Assembly (NCBI RefSeq): GCF_900110755.1
Contig: NZ_FOFF01000028.1
Span: 48,697-112,696, forward strand
Direction: 5' to 3'
Length of the DNA: 64,000 nt
From: Streptomyces sp. yr375
GTDB taxonomy: Bacteria; Actinomycetota; Actinomycetes; Streptomycetales; Streptomycetaceae
The notes below the pieces were generated by a model. It searched no databases. It was given only the letters and a program-made list of their open reading frames with translations, and had not been told where the DNA came from. Within the stretch, counting starts at the first letter, position 1. Each line of letters starts with the position of its first letter. Positions 16,896 to 25,099 of the stretch are shown one piece after another. The translations under genes and the position numbers were made by a program.

Positions 16896-18140
16896 TCACG
16901 CCCGGTCGGCGGGCACGGTGGTCAGCGAGAGGAGTTTCGCCAGCCGTGCGGCGTTGTCACTGGCATGCTTGGGGGAGTCACCCACGGCGACCAGGCCCGC
17001 CGGCATGTGCGACGTGTTGAGGATCTCCGGTACCCGGTCGCCGGGCCGGACCCCCACGTGCAGGCCCAGACAGGCCGGATCGGCGGTGACCGCCTCTGCT
17101 GTCAGGCCGGGCTGGACGACACCAGGGGCTGCGAACACACACCGCAGCGTGGCCCCACCCGCCCGCGGTGGCCGGCTCAGATCCGGTTCCCGGCCGAGGA
17201 GTTGCTCGAAGACGACCCGGTGCACGTTGACCCCGGTCACCGATTCCAGCATCGGGATCCACATGCCATTGCCACCGGGTGCGCCCGCGGGACGCGCGTG
17301 CACCTCGCCCAGGACGATGTCCTTACCGTCCAGCCAGAACTCCACGTGGAAAGCGCCGAAGGTCAACCCAACGGCACGCAAGGCACTCTCCACCGCGGCG
17401 CGGGCCCGGCCGGCCACGTCCTGGGGGAGGGGCGCCGGCATGGTGAGTTCCTCCTCGACGACGGTGCCCTGGAGGAGCGACTTGGTGGTGAGCACGAGGA
17501 CGTGCGGGTCGGTGCCGATGAACACGCCCTCCGCGCTGTACTCCGTGCCCCGCTGGTACTCCTCGACCAGGAAGGACGCCCGGTGTGCGGCGGGCAGGGC
17601 GTCCACGGCCGCCGCGAAACCAGCGCTCTCGCGCACCACGGTGACCCCGAGGCTGCCGTGCGCGTTGTTTGGCTTGACCACCCAGGGGCCGGGGAAACGC
17701 GAGGCGAAGTCCCGCGCGTCCTCGGCCGAGGAGCACCGCACGACGCGCGGCTGGCTGAAGCCGTGGGACCGCAGCCGCTCGCGGCAGGCGTACTTGTCCC
17801 GGACGAGTCGTGCCGCGGCCGGAGGGTTCCCGGGAACTCCCAATGCGTCGGCCACCGCGGCGGTCGTCGGTACGGCGTACTCACGGAAGCCGTAGACGGC
17901 GGTGATGTTCTCGCGCTCGGCCTGCCGACGCGCCCAGGCGATGTGCCCCTCGGCGTCCTGACGGTCCAGCGGCACCGCCAGATCGGCCTGGGCGACCACG
18001 CCGGATGCCGCGGCCAACTGCTTCTCGGTCTCGGTGACGACGACGCGGAAGCCGTATTCCTTGGCCAGCCGGACGCACTCCGTGCCAGCCCCCTCGATGG
18101 CCCCCCCGACGAGGAGGAGCGTCGGTTGCGACGTGCTCAA
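16896..18140 (-). CDS. ATP-grasp family ligase
   Basis: 414 aa. The N-terminal pre-ATP-grasp fold (LLLVGGAIEGAGTECVRLA) is followed by an ATP-grasp core: WVVKPNNAHGSLGV (about 155-168) as the phosphate-binding loop, and FHVEFWLDGKDIVLGEVHARPAG as the metal and adenine site. The C-terminal lobe resembles carboxylate-amine ligases of the biotin-carboxylase / L-amino-acid ligase type. Such enzymes activate a carboxylate as acyl phosphate and join it to an amine. Here it could attach an amino acid or cap outside the NRPS logic (inference). It lies 46 nt after the VOC gene, which carries a SARP-type promoter. Confidence 0.85.
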   Translation of the reverse strand: MSTSQPTLLLVGGAIEGAGTECVRLAKEYGFRVVVTETEKQLAAASGVVAQADLAVPLDRQDAEGHIAWARRQAERENITAVYGFREYAVPTTAAVADALGVPGNPPAAARLVRDKYACRERLRSHGFSQPRVVRCSSAEDARDFASRFPGPWVVKPNNAHGSLGVTVVRESAGFAAAVDALPAAHRASFLVEEYQRGTEYSAEGVFIGTDPHVLVLTTKSLLQGTVVEEELTMPAPLPQDVAGRARAAVESALRAVGLTFGAFHVEFWLDGKDIVLGEVHARPAGAPGGNGMWIPMLESVTGVNVHRVVFEQLLGREPDLSRPPRAGGATLRCVFAAPGVVQPGLTAEAVTADPACLGLHVGVRPGDRVPEILNTSHMPAGLVAVGDSPKHASDNAARLAKLLSLTTVPADRA

Positions 18141-18186
18141 GGACGGGCACCCCCGTAGGCCGCGCCTGAGCCTTCGCGTCGTGCCG

Positions 18187-18549
18187 TCACGTCAGCACGC
18201 CGTCGCCGGTTCCGACGCAGAACTCGTTGCCCTCCGGGTCGGCGAGGACATACCACTGGTTCTCCTCGCTGCTCGCCGTCACCACGCTCGCGCCGAGCGC
18301 GAGGATCTCGTCGACGTCGCCGAGCAGATCGAAGTGCAGCCTGTTCTTGCCCGTCTTGCCTTCCGGTACCTGCTGGAACCAGATCAACGGTCCCTTGCCC
18401 TCGGGGTCCTCGATGGAGCCGAGCCACTTGCCCTTCATCTCGTGGGCCGTGCCGAGCTTCAGCCGGTAGCCGAGCACGGAGCACCACCACTCGGCGAGCT
18501 TGCGGTCGTCCGTGGCATCCAGGCAGATGCCCCTGATCGCCGCGGTCAT
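18187..18549 (-). CDS. VOC / glyoxalase-like protein
   Basis: 120 aa. A betaalphabetabetabeta module (MTAAIRGICLDATDDRKLAEWW ... LADPEGNEFCVG) is typical of vicinal-oxygen-chelate proteins, many of which are drug-binding self-resistance proteins or small metalloenzymes. ATG 18549 is chosen over an upstream frame because GGAGGGAG lies 7 nt away. The predicted SARP-type promoter at 18588-18619 starts transcription about 30 nt upstream. It is the first gene of a pair with the ATP-grasp ligase. A self-protection role is possible but not shown. Confidence 0.8.
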   Translation of the reverse strand: MTAAIRGICLDATDDRKLAEWWCSVLGYRLKLGTAHEMKGKWLGSIEDPEGKGPLIWFQQVPEGKTGKNRLHFDLLGDVDEILALGASVVTASSEENQWYVLADPEGNEFCVGTGDGVLT

Positions 18550-18587
18550 GACGGACTCCCTCCGACGTTCTGATCTGACGCATGGTG

Positions 18588-18619
18588 ACGCTAGTGCCAC
18601 CGGGTTGTCCTTCAGTTAC
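18588..18619 (-). promoter_or_regulatory. SARP-type operator and -10 for VOC/ATP-grasp
   Basis: Minus strand: GTAACT, 5 bp, ACAACC, 9 bp, TAGCGT. The site overlaps the last codons of the luciferase-like gene, so it starts transcription inside what would otherwise look like one operon. Confidence 0.68.
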
Positions 18620-19682
18620 GCGGCGACGGCGGATTCACCGCGGCGCAGCGGCGGCTGAGTTCACCGAGGTGGCGAAGGGACCGCAGGACCTCGTCCTGCG
18701 CCACCCCGAAATCGATGAGGCAGGCGATCTCGTCGACTCCCGCGGCGGCGAGTCGCCGCACGGTCTCGACTCCGTCCTCCACGGCGCCGAAGAGGCCGCC
18801 GGTGGTGAAGTAACGCTCGAAGGCGTTCGCGACCAGGAAGTCCTTGTCCTTTTCCGGCAGGCGGTTCACGTCGAAGCCTTGCGGCAGCAGCCCCTTCGAG
18901 GTCTTGACGACCAGGTCGATCGAGCTGCGCAGGTAGTCGCTCAGGGGCTTGCGGACCTGCCGCCGGACTTCCTGCCGGTCCGTGCCGATGAGGGTGTGCA
19001 GCATCAGGGTGACCTGGCCGTGGGCCTGCTCGCCGTGCGTGGCGGCTAACTCCGCGCGGTAGGCAGCCGTGTTCCGCTGCAGCGTCGCGTGGTCCTGACC
19101 GAGGAGGTGCGTCAGGACGTTCGCGCCCAGTCGCCCGGCGGTGGCGAACGTGTCGGGTGAGCCGGCCGAGGTGATCCAGACGGGCAGCTCCGCCTGGACC
19201 GGCGCCGGGTAGATCCGCACAGCGCGCTTCTCGCCGACGCCGTCGACGAACTCGATCTCCTCGCCGCGCCACAGCCGCCGGACCGCCTCCACGGTCGTCA
19301 CCATGTTCGCGCGGCTGTCCTGGTAGTTCTCGGGCCGGAGCACGAAGTCCACGGGGTGCCAGCCCGAGGCGAAGGACACCCCGGCCCGGCCCCCGGAGAG
19401 GTTGTCTACAACCGCCCACTCCTCCGCGATGCGCAGCGGGTGGTGCAGGGGGGCGACGACACTGCCGGCTCTGATCGCCACCTTCTCGGTGATGGTGGCC
19501 AACGCGGCACCGGTGACCGCCGGGTTGGGGTACTGGCCGCCGAACGGGTGGAAGTGGCGCTCCGGGGTCCACACCGCGGTGAATCCGTTGGCGTCGGCGA
19601 ACCGCGCGCTGTCCAGCAACAGGTCGTAACGGCCGTTCGCCGCGGCATCGCTGTCGGCGAAGAAGAAAAGACTGAAATGCAC
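18612..19682 (-). CDS. Luciferase-like FMN monooxygenase (MupA/Atu3671-type), copy 1
   Basis: 356 aa. It begins with HFSLFFFADSD and has PERHFHPFGGQYPNPAV, AGSVVAPLHHPLRIAEEWAV and SFASGWHPVDFV, the signature of the MupA/Atu3671 branch of bacterial-luciferase-like flavoenzymes found as free proteins or PKS/NRPS-embedded domains. These use FMNH2 and O2 on thioester-bound substrates. The GTG start has GAGGAGG 4-5 nt upstream. Its paralogue lies at 49885-51033. The flavodoxin-like protein at 22690 could supply reduced flavin. No SARP-type site is seen upstream, unlike most operons here. Confidence 0.88.
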   Translation of the reverse strand: MHFSLFFFADSDAAANGRYDLLLDSARFADANGFTAVWTPERHFHPFGGQYPNPAVTGAALATITEKVAIRAGSVVAPLHHPLRIAEEWAVVDNLSGGRAGVSFASGWHPVDFVLRPENYQDSRANMVTTVEAVRRLWRGEEIEFVDGVGEKRAVRIYPAPVQAELPVWITSAGSPDTFATAGRLGANVLTHLLGQDHATLQRNTAAYRAELAATHGEQAHGQVTLMLHTLIGTDRQEVRRQVRKPLSDYLRSSIDLVVKTSKGLLPQGFDVNRLPEKDKDFLVANAFERYFTTGGLFGAVEDGVETVRRLAAAGVDEIACLIDFGVAQDEVLRSLRHLGELSRRCAAVNPPSPRN

Positions 19683-19824
19683 CGGGCCTCCTCGTCAATT
19701 GTTTCGTCGTGAGTAATTCCGGGTCTTGCGCGGAAACAGGTGCACGGATAAGGTCGCCGTGATTCCCGTGAAAAGCAATAGAGGTCCCCGGGCCGCCGAG
19801 AAGGGAAGTGGAGGGAAAGTGGCA

Positions 19825-20643
19825 ATGGAAAACGAATGGAGGTCGAGTGAAGTCGGCGACGAGACACACCGCGACGAGAGGGACGGCGAAGAGCGGATCG
19901 TACTGCTGGAATTCAGCGCCTCGGACCCGTCGCAGAGCCTGTCCGGCGCCCTGACGGGTGTGGTGTCCTCGCCCCTTCTTGCGCTGGACCTCATCGATGT
20001 CGGCTACGGCAGGGAGGCGGATCTCGGGCGCAGGGCGTCGGCGCTCGCCGACGACATCGCGGCCTCGGGCGCGACCCGGGTGAAACTCGTGGCCTCGTGC
20101 GCCGCGAGCCCGATGCTCGCGCCGGTGGCCCACCAGGTCGGCGGACGGGGCATCCAAGTGGAGTTGATGGCGGCGGTGGATCCGGGGCCGGTGACCGACG
20201 GTCACATACGGCATACGCTCGGACGGATCCGGGCGAGCCTGGGCTGTCCCGCGGAGGGCGGCGAGATCTCCGACCTCGATCTGACGGGCCCGACCGACGT
20301 CGTGCTCGGCCGGATCGAGGAGATCCTGCGGGCCTGGGTGGAGCGGTTCCTGCGGGCTTCGGAGACGGACCCCGTCGACCACGACCTGATCAGGAGGGAC
20401 CTGTTGGACCGGTATCTGCGCTGGAACGCGTTCCTGCTAGCCGCGTTCCGGGCCCCGGCCCAGGACCCCGGGGGCCGTGTCGACGTGTTCCTCACGGAAC
20501 CCTCCTTCCCGCTCGCCTCGATGTTCGGTTCCGCGGCACCCGTCCGCCGTCACCGCTACCCGCATCGGGACAGCTCCGCACTCGAACGCGACGACGTGCT
20601 CGACGACCTGCGGACGCTGCTGGCCGACACAGGGGCCGGGTAG
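19825..20643 (+). CDS. Unrecognised protein (272 aa)
   Basis: I do not recognise the family. ATG 19825 has GGAGGG 9 nt upstream; the N-terminus is strongly charged (Glu, Asp, Arg) and is followed by alternating strands and helices. A segment VKLVASCAASPML loosely recalls the nucleophile elbow of alpha/beta hydrolases, but without GxSxG. It is transcribed divergently from the luciferase-like gene with about 140 bp between, and ends before a bidirectional hairpin. No signal peptide or membrane segment. It may be a pathway-specific protein, since it sits between biosynthetic operons. Confidence 0.7.
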   Translation: MENEWRSSEVGDETHRDERDGEERIVLLEFSASDPSQSLSGALTGVVSSPLLALDLIDVGYGREADLGRRASALADDIAASGATRVKLVASCAASPMLAPVAHQVGGRGIQVELMAAVDPGPVTDGHIRHTLGRIRASLGCPAEGGEISDLDLTGPTDVVLGRIEEILRAWVERFLRASETDPVDHDLIRRDLLDRYLRWNAFLLAAFRAPAQDPGGRVDVFLTEPSFPLASMFGSAAPVRRHRYPHRDSSALERDDVLDDLRTLLADTGAG

Positions 20644-20653
20644 GAGGGCCCCC

Positions 20654-20687
20654 GGTGCGCCGGTCCGCCGCCGCGGCCCGGCGCACC
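20654..20687. terminator. Bidirectional terminator hairpin
   Basis: GGTGCGCCGG (20654-20663) pairs perfectly with CCGGCGCACC (20678-20687) across a 14-nt loop, midway between two convergent genes ending at 20643 and 20702. Confidence 0.65.
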
Positions 20688-20701
20688 ACGGTCGGCCACG
20701 C

Positions 20702-21853
20702 TCAGTCGGTGGCCTCGCCCGCCCAGTCCGAGATCAGGGTGACGAGTCCGAGGACCCGACGTGCGGCCTCGTCCGGGGAACTGTCGCGGTTGTACGAGGA
20801 GGTCCCGAGGTCCTCGCGTACGACACGGCCGAGGACGGCCGGACCCAGCCAGCTGTACTTGGCGGCGCCGCACAGCTTGATGGCGGTGCGGACACCGTCC
20901 TTCGAGCCGGTCCAGCCGCCGTCGCGCAGCCCGTCGAGGTAGGCGTCCGTGACGCCCTCCGTGACGTCCGGCAGCAGCGAGGGGTCCATGAGCCCGTCGG
21001 TGAAGCTGTCGATGACGAGGTTGGACACGTCTTCGCCGACCGCACCCGCTCCGGTGAACGACCAGTCCAGCAGCACCGACCGCCCCTGGCCGTCGATGAG
21101 GTTCGCCGGCCACACGTCCAGGTGGCACAGGGTACGCTCGGTGGCCTCCGCGGCGGCGAGCATACGGTCCCGCTCGACCCACAGCCGCCGCAGCCCCTGC
21201 CGTACGTGGGCGGGCCAGGCGGCGACCCGCGGGTGATCCCAGAAGGTGTCCTCGATGTCCACGGACAGGGGCGGCCCCTCGGTCAGGTACTGGGCCAGCC
21301 AGCGGCGGGAGAGCCAGGGGTGGTCCGGCACCCGGCCGGCCCACCGGGCCTGACCCACGCCGAGTTCGTGGGCGAAGCGGACCAGGCGGGAAACCTCCCA
21401 GTCGAATCCCTCGGGGCCCTCGACGTCCTCCAGCCACAGCTCGACGAGGCCATCGGGCCGGTCGACCGCCGCCAGGAGGCCGGGTGCCACGATGCCCGCC
21501 TCGGCGTAGGCGGTGGCGGCGAGGTCGGTGGTGTAGGCCAGGGACTCCCGCCGCCAGTAGTTCCAGTGGGTCGGTTCGTCGCTGGTGGGCCAGAAACCGG
21601 CCGGGGCACCGGGCGGCGGCGGAGTGGAGATCTTGAGCACGGCCGAGCCGCGGGTGCCGTTGACCCGCCAGATGCCCAGGGTCGCGTCGTTCTTCTTGTT
21701 GTGCCTCAGCTGGTCGATGCTCGTGATGGAGTCGCCCAGTCCGGCCGGTAACCGGGAGCATGTGACGGTCTTGCCGTCACCCGTGTCGATGAGTACGCCT
21801 TCCGAATTCCCATCGGCTGCCCTGTCGGATTCGTGCACGCTGACGCTTTCCAC
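20702..21853 (-). CDS. Aminoglycoside-phosphotransferase-family kinase
   Basis: 383 aa from GTG 21853 (GAGG about 5 nt upstream; a TTG one codon earlier is also possible). It has the APH-type catalytic loop TLCHLDVWPANL (HxDxxxxN) and the metal-binding LLDWSFTGAGAVGED. An N-terminal lobe Lys is likely in AVLKIS. Family members phosphorylate hydroxyls of antibiotics or small metabolites. In this context it may inactivate the product during biosynthesis or provide self-resistance (inference). It is the last gene of the A / reductase / thioesterase operon. Confidence 0.85.
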   Translation of the reverse strand: MESVSVHESDRAADGNSEGVLIDTGDGKTVTCSRLPAGLGDSITSIDQLRHNKKNDATLGIWRVNGTRGSAVLKISTPPPPGAPAGFWPTSDEPTHWNYWRRESLAYTTDLAATAYAEAGIVAPGLLAAVDRPDGLVELWLEDVEGPEGFDWEVSRLVRFAHELGVGQARWAGRVPDHPWLSRRWLAQYLTEGPPLSVDIEDTFWDHPRVAAWPAHVRQGLRRLWVERDRMLAAAEATERTLCHLDVWPANLIDGQGRSVLLDWSFTGAGAVGEDVSNLVIDSFTDGLMDPSLLPDVTEGVTDAYLDGLRDGGWTGSKDGVRTAIKLCGAAKYSWLGPAVLGRVVREDLGTSSYNRDSSPDEAARRVLGLVTLISDWAGEATD

Positions 21854-21907
21854 CAAGCCTCATCTTTCATAAGGGACCACGGACGTTATCGGATCCTGAT
21901 TCGATGC

Positions 21908-22693
21908 TCACCTTCCCGCACCGCCGACATGCTTGTCCAGCGTGTCCGCGATATCACGAAGGACGTCGTCCTCCGATTCGTTGTTCACGAAGAAGTGCCG
22001 TCCGGGAAACATCCGAACGCGGGTGGACCGGCTGCTCCAGCGCGACCACTCCGCCAGTTCTCGCCGGTCGATTTCGTCGTCCTCGCCGCCGAACACGGAC
22101 AGCGGGCACGCCAGTGGACGATCCGGCACGGGCAGACGCGCGCAGATCCGCAAGTCAGCGGTGAAGGACCGCAGGATGATCCGGCGGGCCTCCTCGTTGT
22201 CGAGCAGCGTCGGGTCGGTACCGCCCATGGCGGCGAGAGCGGCGACCAGTTCGTCGGACGTGGCGTCCGGTGCGAGGGGTGCCCGGAAGAGATGCGGAGG
22301 GCGGGTGCCGCTGACGAAGATGTGCTCGGGCGCGCGCAGGCCGACGGCGAGCCTCGACGCGGCGACGGCGAACGCGAGATGGGCCCCCATGCTGTGGCCG
22401 AACAGCGCGTACGGGCGGTCGAAGCAGTCCGCGAGCGAGTCGGCCAGAGCGGTCACCGCGTCGCCGAAGTCGACGAGAGGGGCCTCCGCCAGTCTGCTCT
22501 CGCGTCCCGGCATGCGCACGAGTACGACGTCCACGCTGTCGGGGAGCCGCGCGGGCCACTTCCGGTACATCGCGGCCCCGCTGGCCGCCGCATGGAAACA
22601 GACCAGGGTGAGCCGGGCGTCCGGACGGGGCAGCGGCCTGACCGTCCAGGCCGACGGGGCGGGGGCCGTCGTGAGGGTTCTCGACCGCGTCAT
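21908..22693 (-). CDS. Type II thioesterase
   Basis: 261 aa alpha/beta hydrolase of the GrsT/TycF editing class: CFHAAASGAAMYRKW at the N-terminus, PGRESR, the nucleophile elbow GHSMGA, and a complete catalytic His in FPGRHFFVN. It clears misprimed or stalled carrier domains. ATGA overlap with the upstream flavodoxin-like gene. A second, aberrant copy lies at 29307-30098. Confidence 0.92.
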   Translation of the reverse strand: MTRSRTLTTAPAPSAWTVRPLPRPDARLTLVCFHAAASGAAMYRKWPARLPDSVDVVLVRMPGRESRLAEAPLVDFGDAVTALADSLADCFDRPYALFGHSMGAHLAFAVAASRLAVGLRAPEHIFVSGTRPPHLFRAPLAPDATSDELVAALAAMGGTDPTLLDNEEARRIILRSFTADLRICARLPVPDRPLACPLSVFGGEDDEIDRRELAEWSRWSSRSTRVRMFPGRHFFVNNESEDDVLRDIADTLDKHVGGAGR

Positions 22694-23376
22694 GAGCCGT
22701 ACACCCCGTAGGCGGGACGTTCCGTCGGGCGACCATGACGTTCACCGCGTGCGGCGGGCGGCCGGGCGCCGAGGTCGGGCCGGCGGGCCGGGCCCGGGTG
22801 GCGCGGCGCGGATCCGGTGGCGAACAGCCCGCTCGCCCGTTCCAGCGTGTCCGTCGAGGCGAGGACGCCGTCGGAGCCGTCGTTGTGCCCCACCACGTCG
22901 CCGCCCCACGGCATGTGCAGATAGCCGGCGGTCAGCCGGAGCGACTCGAGCAGTGGCCGGGCCTTCGCCGTGTCCTCGCCGCCGGTCGTGGTGACCGCCC
23001 ACATCGTCTTGCCGCGCATCCGGCTGCGGAAGCCGACGTGGGGGAGACGCAACCAGCGGCCCCAGTGGTCGAGATACAGCTTCGTCCTGGCGGACACGCT
23101 GTACCAGTACAGGGGTGAGACGATGACCACGTCGCTTGCCTCGAGCGTGGCGTCGAGCAGGACGCGCTCGTTGCCGGTCGGTGACGTGCCGGTCTCCGAT
23201 GCGCCCGGGTCGCGGAAGTCGGGCAGGGGGAAGTCGGCCAACCGCTTCCAGTCCTGGTCGACTTCCGGAGGAAGGGTTGCGGCCGCGTGCCGAGCCAGTG
23301 CCTCGCTGGTGCCTCGGGCGCGAGCGCTTCCCAGGACGAACAGGACCCGGCGTTTCGTGGTGGTGTCGTCTGACAA
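22690..23376 (-). CDS. Flavodoxin-like NADPH-dependent FMN reductase
   Basis: 228 aa. The N-terminal VLFVLGSARARGTSEALARH is the FMN-phosphate loop of the NADPH:FMN/quinone oxidoreductase family, and SPLYWYSVSARTKLYLDHW is its second flavin-contact motif. The C-terminal 50 residues are Pro/Arg-rich and look disordered. It may feed reduced flavin to the two luciferase-like enzymes or reduce a pathway intermediate. It lies between the lone A domain and a type II thioesterase gene in one operon. Confidence 0.82.
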   Translation of the reverse strand: MSDDTTTKRRVLFVLGSARARGTSEALARHAAATLPPEVDQDWKRLADFPLPDFRDPGASETGTSPTGNERVLLDATLEASDVVIVSPLYWYSVSARTKLYLDHWGRWLRLPHVGFRSRMRGKTMWAVTTTGGEDTAKARPLLESLRLTAGYLHMPWGGDVVGHNDGSDGVLASTDTLERASGLFATGSAPRHPGPARRPDLGARPPAARGERHGRPTERPAYGVYGS

Positions 23377-23422
23377 TGGTGGTCTCCTCCGGTTCGTGCC
23401 GATCGACCCTGCCCCGGTCTGG

Positions 23423-24994
23423 TCAGTCGGGCTCCCGCGAGGCCGGACCGGCGCGGGCGATGTCGGCCAGTGCCCGCCGGTCGGTCTTGCCGTTGGAGTT
23501 CTGCGGCAACCGGTCGAGAACGGCGACTTTGTTCGGGAGCATGTACGCGGGCACCAGACGGGACAGGGCGGTGCGCAGCGTCTCGACCTCCGGCCTCGTC
23601 GTCGGCGTTCCGTCCGCAGGCACCACGCAGGCCGTGATCACGGCTTCTCCCCGCGGCCGGCGCTCGACCACGGCGGCTGCGTCCCGTACCCACGGGAGGC
23701 TGCGTAACGCGGAGTCGATCTCCCCGAGTTCGATACGCAGGCCTCGTACCTTGATCTGGTCGTCGGCCCGGCCCGCGCAGTGCAGTGCGCCGTCCTCGGT
23801 GACGAAGCCGAGGTCGCCGGTGCGGTACCACCGCCCGGGCAGGGCGTCGACTGTCGAGAAGCGCTCCGCGGTCAGGGCCGCGTTGCCGAGGTATCCCGGC
23901 GAGACCTGCAGGCCGCCGATGAAGATCTCCCCGGCCTCGCCGACGGGCATCAGTCGCCGGTCCGCGTCGAGTACCACCGCGGGACTGCGCGAGTAGGCAT
24001 GCCCGACAGGCGTGGCCGCGGGGGCCCGTTCGACTTCGCCGGGCGTCACCGTGTGGATCGTGTTGTAGACGGTCGTCTCCGTGATCCCGTACACGTTGAC
24101 CCACTGTGGCGCGGGGTCGGGCATCCCGTCCGCCCAGGTCCGGATGGCGTGGTAGTCGATCGCCTCGCCGCAGAAGACGACGCCGCGCGGATGGATGCTC
24201 AGCGAGTCCGCGACCATCGCGTCGACCAGGTGGCGAAAGACGCTCGGCACGATGTGCAGCCGCGTGGGGCGGAGCTTCACCAAGGTGTCCGCGAGCAACG
24301 GAGGGCTGGTGGCGACCGTTCCGTCCAGGGCGGCGAGGCGGGCGCCCACGGCGATGCCGGCCCACATCTCCCACACGCTGACGTCGAATCCGAACCCGTG
24401 GATCAACGGCCACGACTCGTCGTCGCCGTACGCGAACAGGGGAAGCGCGTCCTCCAGCAGGGCCATGACGTTGCCGTGCGTGACGGCGACGCCCTTGGGC
24501 ACCCCTGAGGATCCCGAGGTGAACATGACGTAGGCGGTCATGTCGGCGGTCACGGGCGGCAGCGGTGCCTCGACGGGGGGGAGCTCGGCAGCGGAGCGTA
24601 CGTCGTCCGGCTCGACCAGCACGGCGGACACGGACAGCGGACGCAGCGCCGTCTGACCGGCCTCGTCGCAGACCACCGTCCGCAGCCCGGCACCGTCCAC
24701 GATGTGCTGGAGCCGCGACACCGGATGTTGCACATCGAGCGGTACGTAGGCGCAGCCGGCCCGCATGAGAGCCGCCGACAGGACCAGCGGCAGGGCGCCG
24801 CGCCGCACGCCCAGTCCCACCCGGTCGCCCGGCCTCAGGCCGACGGCGGCGAAGTCCGCCGCCAGCCGGCTCACGCAGGCTTCCAGCTGACCGTAGGTCA
24901 GCCGGAGTCCGGAGCCTGTGAGAGCCACCCGCTCGGGATGCCGCGAGGTGACGGCGCGCAGCAGCGCGGGCAGCGATCGTGGACCTGGTCTCAC
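23423..24994 (-). CDS. Stand-alone NRPS adenylation domain
   Basis: 523 aa, one A domain and nothing else: YVMFTSGSSGVPKGVAV (A3), VYGITETTV (A5), WYRTGDLGF (A7), and NGKTDRRAL at the C-terminus (A10). Start GTG 24994 has AAGGAGGG about 6 nt upstream. Specificity residues read roughly D-V-W-H-V-C-V-V-Y-(K), which I cannot assign. It must load a carrier in trans; the A-less C-T-C protein or the T-C proteins are candidates. Divergent from a P450 gene, each with its own SARP-type site. Confidence 0.9.
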   Translation of the reverse strand: MRPGPRSLPALLRAVTSRHPERVALTGSGLRLTYGQLEACVSRLAADFAAVGLRPGDRVGLGVRRGALPLVLSAALMRAGCAYVPLDVQHPVSRLQHIVDGAGLRTVVCDEAGQTALRPLSVSAVLVEPDDVRSAAELPPVEAPLPPVTADMTAYVMFTSGSSGVPKGVAVTHGNVMALLEDALPLFAYGDDESWPLIHGFGFDVSVWEMWAGIAVGARLAALDGTVATSPPLLADTLVKLRPTRLHIVPSVFRHLVDAMVADSLSIHPRGVVFCGEAIDYHAIRTWADGMPDPAPQWVNVYGITETTVYNTIHTVTPGEVERAPAATPVGHAYSRSPAVVLDADRRLMPVGEAGEIFIGGLQVSPGYLGNAALTAERFSTVDALPGRWYRTGDLGFVTEDGALHCAGRADDQIKVRGLRIELGEIDSALRSLPWVRDAAAVVERRPRGEAVITACVVPADGTPTTRPEVETLRTALSRLVPAYMLPNKVAVLDRLPQNSNGKTDRRALADIARAGPASREPD

Positions 24995-25026
24995 CGTGTC
25001 CCTCCTTCCGCCGACGACACCGCTCC

Positions 25027-25058
25027 ACCAGACCACGGGCCGGTAACGTACAGGTTGT
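25027..25058 (-). promoter_or_regulatory. SARP-type operator and -10 for the lone A operon
   Basis: Minus strand: ACAACC, 5 bp, GTTACC, 9 bp, TCTGGT (a weak -10). It sits back to back with the plus-strand copy at 25061-25092. Confidence 0.55.
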
Positions 25059-25060
25059 GC

Positions 25061-25092
25061 GTAACCGCAGGTGAACCGGTGCGAGCGACCCT
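25061..25092 (+). promoter_or_regulatory. SARP-type operator and -10 for the first P450
   Basis: Plus strand: GTAACC, 5 bp, TGAACC, 9 bp, GACCCT. The transcript would begin near 25099, directly at ATG 25100, so the P450 mRNA is predicted to be leaderless. Confidence 0.6.
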
Positions 25093-25099
25093 CGGGCGT

